Positions 26,209-35,310 are shown, counted from the stretch's first letter. The stretch is DNA of 64,000 nt from Planctomycetaceae bacterium (GCA_006969385.1 CP030884.1:868001-932000), one strand, 5' to 3'. Notes: a model not told the origin generated them from the letters alone. Numbers and translations: made by a program.

Positions 26209-27234
26209 CTAGCGTCCTGCATACATCGACTCGTAATAATTTTTATACGCCCCGCTCACCACCTGGTCGAGCCAGTCTTGGTTATCCAAATACCATTGAA
26301 TCGTCTGGGCCAGCCCGGCTTCAAAACTCACGCTCGGTTGCCAACCCAACTCTTGATATACCCGCGACGCATCGATGGCATATCGAAAATCGTGACCGGG
26401 CCGATCCGTCACGAATTGAATCAGCGAATCTGGCTTATCCAAGTATCGCAGAATCGCGACGACCACGGCCAAGTTTCGCTTTTCACTATTACCGCCGATG
26501 TTATATACGCGCCCAGTGTCGCCTTTGGTTAACACCGCCCACAGTGCCGAACAGTGGTCTTCCACATACAACCAATCGCGCACGTTGGAGCCGTCGCCAT
26601 ACACCGGCAAGGGTTTGTCGTGCCGTGCGTTGTTGATCATCAACGGGATCATCTTTTCGGGGAATTGATACGGCCCGTAGTTGTTACTGCAACGCGTGGT
26701 GAGCACCGGCAAGCCGTACGTCGTGCCGAACGCGCTGACGAGATGATCCGCCGCCGCCTTTGACGCGCTGTAAGGCGAATGCGGATCGAGCGGTGTTTCT
26801 TCCGTGAACAAGCCTTCTTCGCCAAGGCTACCGTACACCTCGTCGGTGCCCACTTGCAAGAATCGCACATCCCCCGCCGCCCGTGCTGCTTGCAACATGC
26901 TGAGTGTGCCCTGCACGTTGGTACGTACGAACTCGCCCGGCCCCGTGATACTGCGATCGACATGGCTTTCGGCGGCGAAATGAACGATCGCGTCGACGTT
27001 GTGCTTCTGGCACACCGCCACGATCTCGTCGGTGTTACAGATATCGTATTTCTCAAAAACATAACGCGCATCATCGGCAATATCCGTCAGATTGCCGAGG
27101 TTGCCCGCATACGTCAGGCAGTCGACGTTGACTACCTTCATATCGTCGCTATTGGCGAGCACGTAGCGCACGAAGTTCGAGCCAATAAACCCGGCCCCGC
27201 CGGTCACCATTACAACGTTGGGAGAGAATGACAT
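26209..27234 (-). CDS. rfbB: dTDP-glucose 4,6-dehydratase
   Basis: A 341-residue SDR-family enzyme making dTDP-4-keto-6-deoxyglucose, the second step toward dTDP-rhamnose and other deoxysugars. The NAD-binding motif is TGGAGFIGS (11-19), the active-site triad is Thr130 with Asp131-Glu132 in QVGTDEVYG, and the catalytic pair is Tyr155/Lys159 (YSASK). Length and motif order match RfbB. rfbA lies 400 bp upstream on the same strand, separated by repeats, so the two may be transcribed separately or as one long message. rfbC and rfbD are not in the window. Confidence 0.96.
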   Translation of the reverse strand: MSFSPNVVMVTGGAGFIGSNFVRYVLANSDDMKVVNVDCLTYAGNLGNLTDIADDARYVFEKYDICNTDEIVAVCQKHNVDAIVHFAAESHVDRSITGPGEFVRTNVQGTLSMLQAARAAGDVRFLQVGTDEVYGSLGEEGLFTEETPLDPHSPYSASKAAADHLVSAFGTTYGLPVLTTRCSNNYGPYQFPEKMIPLMINNARHDKPLPVYGDGSNVRDWLYVEDHCSALWAVLTKGDTGRVYNIGGNSEKRNLAVVVAILRYLDKPDSLIQFVTDRPGHDFRYAIDASRVYQELGWQPSVSFEAGLAQTIQWYLDNQDWLDQVVSGAYKNYYESMYAGR

Positions 27235-27397
27235 GGTCGATTACTTTCTTAGGAGCATGCGAAGGTTGCTTACAATTACGTATCCGCGAGCAGTTTACCG
27301 CAACCTGTTGACTTTCAATAAGCGAAAATCCTAACTCTCACTTTGCCTCGCGCCGCCGAAGGCGCTGATTACCAAACTGCCTGCGTTATGGCAACGT

Positions 27398-27481
27398 TTT
27401 GTCTGCGCTGTGGCACCGGTTTGTCTGCGCTGTGGCACCGGTTTGTCTGCGCTGTGGCACCGGTTTGCAACCGGTGTTCCG
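27398..27481 (+). repeat. Three perfect 22-bp tandem copies ending in an ACCGGTT palindrome
   Basis: The unit, beginning TTTGTCTGCGCTGTGGCACC, occurs three times without change (27398-27419, 27420-27441, 27442-27463). The last runs into the complete palindrome CACCGGTTTGCAACCGGTG. Single copies of that palindrome with the same GTGGCACC flank occur at 34317 and 47070. Confidence 0.8.
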
Positions 27482-27545
27482 CGGCGGACGCTCAATATCT
27501 CGCGGGAATTGCGCCCACCAAGTACCGTCTCGCAAGTTCTAACGA

Positions 27546-27577
27546 TGACCGCTTCCTGACGGGCGCGGCTCTGATCC
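27546..27577 (+). repeat. GGCTCT-family element, copy 5
   Basis: It reads TGACCGCTTCC TGACGGGC then GCGGCTCTGAT (split here). It is nearly identical over 30 bases to copy 6 at 47019, with one difference. Confidence 0.7.
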
Positions 27578-27634
27578 AGGCTCGCGTGTTTAATTATCAT
27601 CTCTCGACGTTTTGACGTTTTGATTTTTCGACGT

Positions 27635-28372
27635 TTACTCCTCGCTAGCATCGAACGCCGCTTCCGTGCCTTTGATCAGCTCTTGCACGCGTGCCAGCGA
27701 ACCGAACGTGCCCGCGTCGCTCCACCAACCGTCGAGCACGCCATAGCTCATCTGGCCGCGCTCGATGTACGCATTGTTGACGTCGGTGATTTCCAACTCA
27801 CCGCGGCCTGACGGTTTGAGCGTGCGAATAATTTTGTACACGTCCGCGTCGTAAATATAGATACCCACGACGGCCATGTTGCTCTTGGGCTGCTTCGGCT
27901 TTTCTTCAATCCGCACCACGCGGTCACCCTCCAACTCGGCAACGCCAAAGCGCTGCGGGTCGGTCACTTCTTTGAGCAGCAACCGGGCGCCCTGCTTTTG
28001 CTCCCGAAACTGATTGACGTCGCCCGTGAGGTCGTGTTCGAAAATGTTGTCACCGAGAATAACGGTCACGGGTGAGTCGCCGGCGAAGTTTTCGGCCAGG
28101 CCCAGTGCCTGCGCGATGCCCCCGGCTTCATCTTGCACTTTGTATGTAAAGCGCACACCGAATTCCTTACCGCTGCCCAGCAGATTGACCACGTCGCCCA
28201 TGTGGTCGAGGCCGGTCACGATCAGAATTTCTTCCATTCCGGCGGCGGCCAACTTTTTGATGGGGTGATAAATCATCGGCCAGCGCCCGACCGGCAGCAG
28301 GTGCTTGTTGGTCACTTTGGTGAGCGGCATCAGCCGCGAGCCGGTCCCACCGGCCAGAACAACGCCTTTCAT
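27635..28372 (-). CDS. rfbA: Glucose-1-phosphate thymidylyltransferase, short form
   Basis: A 245-residue nucleotidyltransferase. The N-terminal signature GGTGSRLMPLT is at 8-18, with Lys23 in NKHLLPVG. The metal-binding region VILGDNIFEHDL is near 104-115, and EKPKQPKS follows the sugar-binding region. It makes dTDP-glucose from glucose-1-phosphate and dTTP, feeding rfbB. It is about 45 residues shorter than classical RmlA, lacking the C-terminal allosteric extension, like StrD-type or archaeal short forms. A strong AGGAG lies six bases from the ATG. Confidence 0.9.
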   Translation of the reverse strand: MKGVVLAGGTGSRLMPLTKVTNKHLLPVGRWPMIYHPIKKLAAAGMEEILIVTGLDHMGDVVNLLGSGKEFGVRFTYKVQDEAGGIAQALGLAENFAGDSPVTVILGDNIFEHDLTGDVNQFREQKQGARLLLKEVTDPQRFGVAELEGDRVVRIEEKPKQPKSNMAVVGIYIYDADVYKIIRTLKPSGRGELEITDVNNAYIERGQMSYGVLDGWWSDAGTFGSLARVQELIKGTEAAFDASEE

Positions 28373-28497
28373 GGCAAACTCCTCTCAGACTTGTCCGCAC
28401 GAGGCCGCGAAACAAGGCAAGTCGGCTGCGGAGCATTATTGGGGGGGACGGCGGGGGATTCAAATTTCGGGGTGGCGTGAATTTGACGTAAAAATAA

Positions 28498-28806
28498 TCA
28501 GCCGCCTTTTGGCAGAACATCCGGAGCGAATTGGCGCGCCCCATGCAAAATTGTAACGATGTAAATATCAGCACCAACAATCTGACAGATAATTCTGTAT
28601 GGCGAACAGATTATCTCGCGACACTCCGTTAAATCGGCCTCCGGTACAATGCGACCGGATTCAGGAAATTCAACCAGCTTTTCGGCGGATTTCGTGACGC
28701 GTTGAAGTGTTACACGAGCATAGTGCACCGAATCTTGCGAGATGAATTTGGTGATCCCCTCAAGATCATTCAAGGCATTTTCGGTCCAGACTATTTTTGA
28801 AGCCAT
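28498..28806 (-). CDS. ParE/RelE-family toxin
   Basis: A 102-residue protein of the ParE/RelE superfamily. It opens with IVWTENALNDLEGITKFIS, the usual helix pair, and ends with beta strands containing SPYRIICQIVGADIYIVTILHGAR, the conserved 'YRIIYxI.../HGAR' pattern. ParE members usually poison gyrase, while RelE members cut mRNA; the sequence fits ParE better. It overlaps the antitoxin gene by 16 bases in the standard antitoxin-first order. Its stop codon falls in a G-rich spacer upstream of rfbA. Confidence 0.88.
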   Translation of the reverse strand: MASKIVWTENALNDLEGITKFISQDSVHYARVTLQRVTKSAEKLVEFPESGRIVPEADLTECREIICSPYRIICQIVGADIYIVTILHGARQFAPDVLPKGG

Positions 28807-28976
28807 GCCTCAAACCGCTTCTTCGCCTCGTCGTTAGAAACAACACGCCCCGCCTCAATATCCGCTAGCCCGTCCGCCATCTTCTTGCGAACGTATAACG
28901 CTTCCATAATCTCTTCGATCGTCGCAGAATCGGGCAAGTGCGCAATCGCATCTAACGCAATTTCTTTTGCCGTCAT
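28791..28976 (-). CDS. Antitoxin of the ParE-type pair
   Basis: A 61-residue small acidic protein with a helical core (ATIEEIMEALYVRKKMADGLADIEAGR). Such short antitoxins commonly accompany ParE toxins in planctomycetes and cyanobacteria. The ATG forms TGATG with the stop of the upstream adenylating-enzyme gene; a TTG one codon earlier is also possible. Translational coupling to that gene is likely. A separate DNA-binding domain is not obvious. Confidence 0.82.
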   Translation of the reverse strand: MTAKEIALDAIAHLPDSATIEEIMEALYVRKKMADGLADIEAGRVVSNDEAKKRFEAWLQK

Positions 28977-30076
28977 CAATAAACCCCTTCCACCACCTTA
29001 TTCTGAAAACCCGAGAACGGTCGCACATTGGCACAACCATCCCACGGATATTTCTCGCACGGTGGTGTGCGCTTCACCTCGTCGCGCTCCAGAAAGCGCG
29101 GCATGAAGAACTCTTTAGTGAGTGTGGTCAGGCGGGCGCGGCCCCATTCGCCGTAATCGACGATCGTCTTTTCGTCGTCGAAGTTCACCACTTCGACCAT
29201 GGCGCGCGGGCACGGCGGGTGATAGATGATGTCGTAATTATCAGCCGGGTCGAACGGCTTATGACAAGCCAGCCCCATCAGCGTGTTGCCATACGTCGGT
29301 ACGAATTCGACCTTGCCCTCGAGCAATTCTTCGCGGGCGAAGCGATGGAACTGCGGCGTCATCTGCGTGCCGCCGCAGAACACGCCCTTGATGCCGACCT
29401 TGGCCAGCGAGACGCGCTCGCAGATCGCTTCGAGTAATTTGGGCGTGGTAAACATACATTGCACGTTTGGGTGCGCCTTCAAAATCGTCAGACCCTGATC
29501 GACCACGTGATCCTTATATTCGTGCATCTCATTGACGCGGCCCTTCTTGAGCAGCTTAACCACCCAACGCGGGTCCATATCCACGCCGAAAGCAATGCCG
29601 CTCCGAAATTGCGCAAGATGCTCGACCGCCAAGCGCAAACGCCGCGGACCGCTCGGCCCCAACATCAGCCAATCGGCACCGATCGGGAAGGACGCGTCGT
29701 TAAGCGTTTCCGAGAACATTTCGTAGTCAATGCGGAAGTCGTCGCTGTTGATGCGGCTCTTAGGCACGCCCGTGCTACCACCGGTTTCAAAAACATAGAT
29801 CGGCTTGCCGACGATACCCTTCGGCACCCAACGCCGTACCGGCCCGCCGCGCAGCCATTCGTCTTGGAAGCCGTCGAACTTATCGAGATCGTCGTAGCAG
29901 TTGACTTCTTTGCGTGGGTCCCAGCTTAGCTTCTCGGCGTATTCGAGCCAGAAGGGGCAGCCCGTCTGCGGATCGAAATGCCACTGCACGATTTCGCGTG
30001 TGTGCTCGTCGAGTTGTTTACGGGCGGCTTCGGCGCGGGCAGTCAAATCGGACGTCATCGTGGGAGCGGCACTCAT
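28976..30076 (-). CDS. PaaK-like AMP-binding (adenylating) protein, C-terminally short
   Basis: A 366-residue protein related to phenylacetate-CoA ligase and acyl-protein synthetase. The phosphate-binding loop is ETGGSTGVPK at 97-106, and the later motif PTYGNTLMGL matches the A5 region. It ends soon after CANVRPFSG, where PaaK continues with a lid subdomain carrying the A8-A10 motifs; that part is absent. It may therefore adenylate a carboxylate without completing CoA transfer, or need a partner. GAGG precedes the chosen ATG at 30076 by seven bases. The two toxin-antitoxin genes follow directly on the same transcript. Confidence 0.82.
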   Translation of the reverse strand: MSAAPTMTSDLTARAEAARKQLDEHTREIVQWHFDPQTGCPFWLEYAEKLSWDPRKEVNCYDDLDKFDGFQDEWLRGGPVRRWVPKGIVGKPIYVFETGGSTGVPKSRINSDDFRIDYEMFSETLNDASFPIGADWLMLGPSGPRRLRLAVEHLAQFRSGIAFGVDMDPRWVVKLLKKGRVNEMHEYKDHVVDQGLTILKAHPNVQCMFTTPKLLEAICERVSLAKVGIKGVFCGGTQMTPQFHRFAREELLEGKVEFVPTYGNTLMGLACHKPFDPADNYDIIYHPPCPRAMVEVVNFDDEKTIVDYGEWGRARLTTLTKEFFMPRFLERDEVKRTPPCEKYPWDGCANVRPFSGFQNKVVEGVY

Positions 30077-30235
30077 GCGGATACCTCGGAAAATTTGCTG
30101 GAATTTCTTCTTTTTCGACCTTCGATTATAGCTGACCGACGGCATTTGGCGGAACCGCCGCGCGTGGACGAATAGATCGACTTTGAGGCATAGCGATTCA
30201 GTTTTTCAGTCATTTTGAAGCGTTTGGGTCGCGGC

Positions 30236-30877
30236 CTAGCCCGTACCGAAGATACGATCGCCCGCATCGCCCAGCCCCGGCAGGATGAAGCCACTTTCGT
30301 TCAAGCATCGATCCACCGCCGCCGTAAAGACGAGCGTATTCGGATGCACCGCATTGAGCTTCTCGATGCCCTCCGGTGCCGCTACCAGACACAGCACTTT
30401 CAGCTTGTCGACGCCGGCCTCTTTAAGGCTGTCGATCGCCGTGATCAATGAGCCCGCCGTGGCCAGCATCGGGTCGATCAGAATCACGTCCGAATCCGCG
30501 ATGTCGGCGGGAAGTTTGCGAAAATAAACCGTCGGCTCCAGTGTGTCTTCGTTACGAAAGATCCCGATATGCCCCATGCGTGCCGAGGGTAGCAACTGAT
30601 GCACGCCTTCGGCCATGCCCAAGCCCGCGCGCAAGATCGGCACCAAGGTAATCGCGCGCGCCAACGCCACGCCTTCGTGCGTTTCCATCGGCGTGTTGAT
30701 GGTGCGCGTTCGCGTGGGGTAATCGCGCGTGATTTCAAACGCCATCAACCGCGCGACTTGGCCCACCAAGCGGCGAAAGCCTTCCACATCGGTGTCCTTA
30801 TCCCGCAGGACGGTCAGTCGCTCTTGCACGACCGGATGGGAAATGATGACGACGTTGGGCCATTTGGATTCGGACAT
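30236..30877 (-). CDS. upp: Uracil phosphoribosyltransferase
   Basis: A 213-residue pyrimidine-salvage enzyme converting uracil and PRPP to UMP. The PRPP-binding motif is LIDPMLATAGS (near 134-143), the region VPILRAGLGM is at 79-88, and the C-terminus GLGDAGDRIFGT is typical of UPRT. GGAG lies seven bases before the ATG at 30877. It stands alone, 159 bp upstream of the adenylating-enzyme gene. Together with hpt it shows salvage of both purine and pyrimidine bases. Confidence 0.97.
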   Translation of the reverse strand: MSESKWPNVVIISHPVVQERLTVLRDKDTDVEGFRRLVGQVARLMAFEITRDYPTRTRTINTPMETHEGVALARAITLVPILRAGLGMAEGVHQLLPSARMGHIGIFRNEDTLEPTVYFRKLPADIADSDVILIDPMLATAGSLITAIDSLKEAGVDKLKVLCLVAAPEGIEKLNAVHPNTLVFTAAVDRCLNESGFILPGLGDAGDRIFGTG

Positions 30878-30999
30878 ACGAATGCTCCGATTGGTGGTTA
30901 CCAAACTTCATTAGCGTCAGCTTATCGCGCGACCGTTGAGGTTGGAAACGATCGAGTTTTCAATTTGCAACGAGCCAATCACAAGAACCTTATCACGCA

Positions 31000-31031
31000 T
31001 GGGTGCCCCTGCCCCTCCGGGGCTTGGGGAC
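31000..31031. repeat. Palindromic repeat, GGTGCCCCTGCCC family, copy 1
   Basis: The sequence GGGTGCCCCTGCCCC, loop TCC, GGGGCTTGGGGA folds into a G/C hairpin. Two inverted copies lie at 34250 and 34407, flanking the ACCGGTT palindrome there. Confidence 0.65.
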
Positions 31032-31069
31032 TTATGTCGTCGAGGTCTTAAGTCCGACCAACGATCGAC

Positions 31070-32992
31070 CTACCCCGCCGCAACCTCAACCCCCGGCGCA
31101 TGCTGCTGCTGCCAAGCCAAGAGCGACACCAACGCCCACAAACAAAAATTGTGATCGCGCCGACCACTGCGATGTTCCGCCAGCGTTTGCAAAGCCCCTT
31201 CTTTCGACAACACGGTGCCAAAGAAACATCGATCGTTCTCGATCAAATCGCGTGCGAACCCATACAACGGTCCGCGCATCCATACACCCACGGGCACCTC
31301 AAAGCCCTTCTTCGGGCGGTTGTGAAGCATCGGCGGCAACACATCTTTAAACGCCTCAATCAATAGATGCTTCTTACGCATACCGTCAAGCTTCCAGCGC
31401 CATTCCATCGGCATCACTGCTTGCACTAGGCGATAATCCAAAAACGGCGAACGCACTTCTAAGGCATGTGCCATCGACATCAGGTCGACCTTCGTCAACA
31501 TATCATCCGGCAAGCTTAAGCGCCATTCGGTTTGCAAATGCGCATTGAGATTGTTCGAATCGCGCGGCTCACCTCGATGCGACCACAGTAACTCGCAAAC
31601 ACGCTCTAACGCCGCCCCTGAATCGACCGACGCATGCAAAAGTCGACCATACGTCGCGTCGTCACTGGTGCGCATCCAATTCGCGAATCGTTGCTTTGCG
31701 ACCGGATCGAGCGCACGAATCGCGCGCTTCATCATGCTGAACTTACCACCCAACCACGTCTCACGGCGCGCCGGTAACATCTCGATCAACCGCCGCATTA
31801 CGCCATACAACGGTGAGTTCGGAAGCCACGGATAACGTTCGTATAGCGTGGCCGCCGCGTAACGGTTGTAACCCCCAAATAACTCGTCGGCACCATCACC
31901 ACTCAGCGCGACGGTCACATGTTCGCGCGTGCGCTGGCTTAATAAGTATGTCGGCAACGCCGAGCTATCGGCAAAGGGCTCGCCGATATGGGTCTGCACC
32001 TTTGGAATCGTGTCGCGAATATCGTCGAGACGCAACGGCAGCACGGTATGATCGGTGCCGTGCATCTCGGCAACGGCTTGCGCGTACTTGGATTCATCGA
32101 AGAACGACTCGCCCGGAAACGACACTGAAAACGTGCGCACCCTCTGATCAGACGTTTGCGCCGCCAGCGCCGTTACGATTGCCGAATCGATACCACCCGA
32201 GAGAAAAACACCCACGGGCACATCCGCCAACAAGCGCACGCGCACCGCATCGAGTAAGCGCTCGCGCACTAATTCTTTCGCTTCTTCAAACGTTGCCACC
32301 GGTGACGTCGTCGGAAACGGTGGCAACCAATCGTGTACCGTGATCTCACCGCTGCGCCAACGCAGCAACTCCCCCGGTCGCAGCTTCGATACTTCATTGA
32401 ATATCGAGTTGGGCGCGGCGATGAAACCCAGCGTCAATATTTGCTCGATCGCACGACGACTAATGGAAAGACTTTGTAATACCGGCCTCAGCGCCGCCAT
32501 CTCCGAAGCAAACGCGACCCCACCACCGGGTAGCGGCGCGTAGATTAACGGCTTCACGCCCGTGCGATCGCGTGCCAGCATCAACGTTTGCGTCGGCCCA
32601 TGCCAAAATGCGAACGCAAACATGCCGTTGAGTCGGTCGAGAAAGCCCAAACTCGGATCGCGCCGACAAAGCTCAAACAAGACTGCGGTATCGCCGGAAG
32701 ACGCGAACGTCGCACCGTCAGCTTCCAACTCGGATCGCAACTCGCGAAAGTTATAAATCTCGCCGTTGTAGATAAGCGCCGATTGGCCGTCAGCGGACAG
32801 CATCGGCTGATGCGCGGCGTCGGTCAGATCTTGTACCTTGAGGCGCGCATGCGTAAACGCCACGCCGCTCTTGGCATCGGTCCAATCGCCGCCACCATCC
32901 GGCCCGCGATGATCGATGGCCGCATACATGGACGCGAGCACATCGGCGCTCAACAGCCCCTGCGGTCGAAGATAGCCGGCGATTCCGCACAT
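31070..32992 (-). CDS. asnB: Asparagine synthase (glutamine-hydrolysing)
   Basis: A 640-residue class B enzyme. The start at 32992 gives the catalytic Cys2 (MCGIAG) of the Ntn glutaminase domain, with DHRGPDG at 27-33 and NGEIYN at 76-81. The synthetase domain has the pyrophosphate loop SGGIDS at 265-270 and SGDGADELFGGYNRY further on. In planctomycetes and other bacteria such copies often sit in exopolysaccharide regions. Here the divergent neighbour, 86 bp away, is a GT4 glycosyltransferase, which supports a link to glycan synthesis or amidation rather than only amino-acid supply. Confidence 0.95.
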   Translation of the reverse strand: MCGIAGYLRPQGLLSADVLASMYAAIDHRGPDGGGDWTDAKSGVAFTHARLKVQDLTDAAHQPMLSADGQSALIYNGEIYNFRELRSELEADGATFASSGDTAVLFELCRRDPSLGFLDRLNGMFAFAFWHGPTQTLMLARDRTGVKPLIYAPLPGGGVAFASEMAALRPVLQSLSISRRAIEQILTLGFIAAPNSIFNEVSKLRPGELLRWRSGEITVHDWLPPFPTTSPVATFEEAKELVRERLLDAVRVRLLADVPVGVFLSGGIDSAIVTALAAQTSDQRVRTFSVSFPGESFFDESKYAQAVAEMHGTDHTVLPLRLDDIRDTIPKVQTHIGEPFADSSALPTYLLSQRTREHVTVALSGDGADELFGGYNRYAAATLYERYPWLPNSPLYGVMRRLIEMLPARRETWLGGKFSMMKRAIRALDPVAKQRFANWMRTSDDATYGRLLHASVDSGAALERVCELLWSHRGEPRDSNNLNAHLQTEWRLSLPDDMLTKVDLMSMAHALEVRSPFLDYRLVQAVMPMEWRWKLDGMRKKHLLIEAFKDVLPPMLHNRPKKGFEVPVGVWMRGPLYGFARDLIENDRCFFGTVLSKEGALQTLAEHRSGRRDHNFCLWALVSLLAWQQQHAPGVEVAAG

Positions 32993-33078
32993 GATGGTTG
33001 GTATAGAGGGGCGCGAGCCGCACGGCAAGCCGACGACAGTTGCCGCTGCCGCGCGACGCGGTTACGACTACACGCCTG

Positions 33079-34215
33079 ATGCACGTGCTGCACATTACTC
33101 AATCACTCGATCCAGCTTGGGGCGGCATCGCCCGCGTCTTGCCCGAGTTGGCGACGCGGCTCACCGCCGTCGACGTCAACTCGACGGTCGCGTGCCTGCA
33201 TGGCGACCGATTCGGCACTGCGCCGCCGTTCGATGGGTTTGACGTGCGCTCGTTCGCCGCGAAACCGCGTTCGCCGTTGGGAAGATCACCTGAGTTTGAT
33301 GCTGCGATTGACGCGTTGGTTAAGACTGCCGATGTGGTACACATCCACGGCCTCTGGGCGGGGCAAAATCAAACGGCGGGTGCCGCCGCACATCGAGCAG
33401 GTAAGCCCTTGGTCGTAACGCCCCACAGCATGATGATGCCGTGGGCATGGCAGCGTAGCGGCTGGAAGAAGCGGCTCGTGGGTTGGTGGTTTGAGCATCG
33501 CAATTTGCGCCGCGCCGCCGCGCTGCACGCGTTGGCCGAAGGTGAAGCCGCGTCGATGCGCGAGTTGGGGTTCAATGCCAACGTGACGGTGATACCCAAC
33601 GGTATCGAGCCCAGCGATTTTGAGAATCTACCGTCGGCAGATGGCCTTGAAGCGCGCTTTCCCGCGACGAATGGAAATAAGTGGCTGCTGATATTGGGGC
33701 GCATCGCCGAACAGAAAGGCATCGTGCCCGCATTTGAAGCGCTGGGCCGCGTGCTGCCGGATTATCCCGATTGGCACCTCGTCGTCGCCGGACCCGACCC
33801 CTTCGAGCTAATCCCAAGATTGCAAAGCATCGCCAGCGGTGCACAAGCGCAGATCACGTTCACCGGCATGTTGGAACGGAGCGATGTAATGGCTTGCCTC
33901 GGGCGCTCGTCACTCTTGGTGCAACCGTCGTTCAGCGAAGGGCTGAGTATGTCGATCTTGGAAGCCTTGGCGGCGGGACTGCCGGCGTTGGTCGCGCCGG
34001 GTTGCAACATGCCGAAAATCGCAGCGAGTCATGCAGGGGTTGAAGTGCAGCCCGAAGCTGAATCGATCGCAGACGGACTGCGACCGTTGCTATCTCAACC
34101 GGGGCATGAATGGGAGAAGCTGAGTCGTAATGCGCAACAATTGGCGCGCGACCACTTCGCCTGGTCGGCGTTGATGCCGCGCTATCGTGCGTTGTATGAC
34201 GAATGTGTAGCGTGA
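33079..34215 (+). CDS. GT4-family glycosyltransferase
   Basis: A 378-residue GT-B enzyme. The N-terminus MHVLHITQSLDPAWGGIARV is the acceptor-side motif, with VVHIHGLW near residue 85. The donor side has LILGRIAEQKGI and the GT4 signature QPSFSEGLSMSILEALAAG. The ATG at 33079 replaces an upstream ATG because the family begins at MHVLHI. The sugar donor is not predictable. It is divergent from asnB and followed by three palindromic repeats, not by another gene of the same transcript. Confidence 0.9.
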   Translation: MHVLHITQSLDPAWGGIARVLPELATRLTAVDVNSTVACLHGDRFGTAPPFDGFDVRSFAAKPRSPLGRSPEFDAAIDALVKTADVVHIHGLWAGQNQTAGAAAHRAGKPLVVTPHSMMMPWAWQRSGWKKRLVGWWFEHRNLRRAAALHALAEGEAASMRELGFNANVTVIPNGIEPSDFENLPSADGLEARFPATNGNKWLLILGRIAEQKGIVPAFEALGRVLPDYPDWHLVVAGPDPFELIPRLQSIASGAQAQITFTGMLERSDVMACLGRSSLLVQPSFSEGLSMSILEALAAGLPALVAPGCNMPKIAASHAGVEVQPEAESIADGLRPLLSQPGHEWEKLSRNAQQLARDHFAWSALMPRYRALYDECVA

Positions 34216-34249
34216 TTACCGTCAGACGTGATTGTCCCGGTGTCAATAG

Positions 34250-34282
34250 TCCCCCAGCCCCAGAGGGGCAGGGGCACCCAGA
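34250..34282. repeat. Palindromic repeat, GGTGCCCCTGCCC family, copy 2 (inverted)
   Basis: It reads GTCCCCCAGCCCC, loop AGA, GGGGCAGGGGCACCC. This is the reverse orientation of copy 1 at 31000, and lies 35 bp after the glycosyltransferase stop. Confidence 0.65.
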
Positions 34283-34316
34283 GTGCATTGCCGCCGGAGC
34301 ATGCGGTACGCATGTG

Positions 34317-34345
34317 CTGTGGCACCGGTTTGCAACCGGTGTTCA
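34317..34345 (+). repeat. ACCGGTT palindrome, single copy
   Basis: The palindrome CACCGGTTTGCAACCGGTG lies with the flanks CTGTGG and TTC. It is the same as the last part of the triplicated array at 27398. Confidence 0.75.
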
Positions 34346-34405
34346 ACGGAGTGAGGCTTGGGCAACGTAAGCGACGTGGTGATCGCCGCTGACTCCGCCC
34401 TACGA

Positions 34406-34438
34406 TGTCCCCCAGCCCTGGAAGGGCAGGGGCACCGA
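34406..34438. repeat. Palindromic repeat, GGTGCCCCTGCCC family, copy 3 (inverted)
   Basis: It reads GTCCCCCAGCCC, loop TGGA, then GGGCAGGGGCACCG. It is a close relative of copy 2, with the ACCGGTT palindrome between them. Confidence 0.65.
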
Positions 34439-34458
34439 GTGCCGTGCGACTGCATTAC

Positions 34459-35196
34459 CTACCACTGCGCTTCTTCAAACACACCGCGCGACGACACGCT
34501 CTTTTGCGGCAAAGTTTTAATCAGCGCCTTGGCCAATGCCAAATCTGCCTTAGTCGTAATCTTTATGTTGCGCGCATCGCCGTCGATCGCCGTCACCGGG
34601 TAACCTGCCAACGCCAACACCTGTGCGTCGTCGGTAATGGTCTTTGCGGAGTCATCTTTGAGTTGCGCATAAGCATCCACGAATGCCGGTCGTGCAAAGA
34701 CCTGCGGCGTTTGGGCCAAATATAAACCCTCGCGCGGCACGGTCTCGCCCACGATTCTGTCATCGCCGACGCGCTTTATCGTTGACGTTACGGGCGTCGT
34801 GGGAACCACACAGTTTTGCTTGCGGGCGGCTTCAAAAATGGCGTCGATCCACGGCTCCGCCACGCACACGCGCACGGCATCGTGCACCGCGACAAATTTG
34901 GCGTCTTCGCTGACGGCGGTCAGACCGTTGCGCACCGAATCGTGCCGTTCGGCACCGCCTTCGACGAGTTTGACGCCCATGAAGCCGAGATTGGCACCGT
35001 ACTGCGACTTTACCGTCTCGGCGTCGTCGGGCGAAACGACCAGAATCGTCTCGCGCACATCTTCGCGATTACAAAACAACTGCACGGCCATCAGAAACAA
35101 CGGCTGCTCGCCGATCTTGGCGAAGATTTTGTTTTGCTTATCGCCGAAGCGCTCGCCCTTGCCCGCCGCTACCACGATCACACTGAAATCGGCCAT
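34459..35196 (-). CDS. ispD: 2-C-methyl-D-erythritol 4-phosphate cytidylyltransferase
   Basis: A 245-residue enzyme of the MEP isoprenoid pathway that adds CMP to 2-C-methylerythritol 4-phosphate. The nucleotide loop is AAGKGERFG (10-18), with Lys23 near it. VHDAVR (104-109) is the second signature, slightly varied from the usual HDAARP. A C-terminal DDAQVLALAGYPVTAIDGDARNIKITTKADLALA stretch (split as motifs ITDDA, NIKIT and DLALA) is the normal end. GGGGAG lies eight bases upstream. It is a single gene, and no ispF follows. Confidence 0.93.
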   Translation of the reverse strand: MADFSVIVVAAGKGERFGDKQNKIFAKIGEQPLFLMAVQLFCNREDVRETILVVSPDDAETVKSQYGANLGFMGVKLVEGGAERHDSVRNGLTAVSEDAKFVAVHDAVRVCVAEPWIDAIFEAARKQNCVVPTTPVTSTIKRVGDDRIVGETVPREGLYLAQTPQVFARPAFVDAYAQLKDDSAKTITDDAQVLALAGYPVTAIDGDARNIKITTKADLALAKALIKTLPQKSVSSRGVFEEAQW

Positions 35197-35310
35197 CTGA
35201 GATGCTCCCCTATTCGATCCGCCTCGCGTAACTGTATCAATCGCGTCAAACCATGCAGCACGCCTCATTTCACTATTCTATTACGTCGGTCACGACCGCT
35301 GCAGATCGTT

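Larger units (their letters stand above)
27235..27634. other. 400-bp spacer between rfbA and rfbB, filled with repeats
   Basis: No gene is visible. The spacer holds a triplicated 22-bp unit ending in an ACCGGTT palindrome and a copy of the GGCTCT family (both listed separately). Any promoter for rfbB would have to lie here; none was convincing. Confidence 0.6.

Noticed and set aside
27398..27463. Short direct repeats that could be taken for a CRISPR array
   Set aside because: The three copies are contiguous without spacers, and no cas genes are present.
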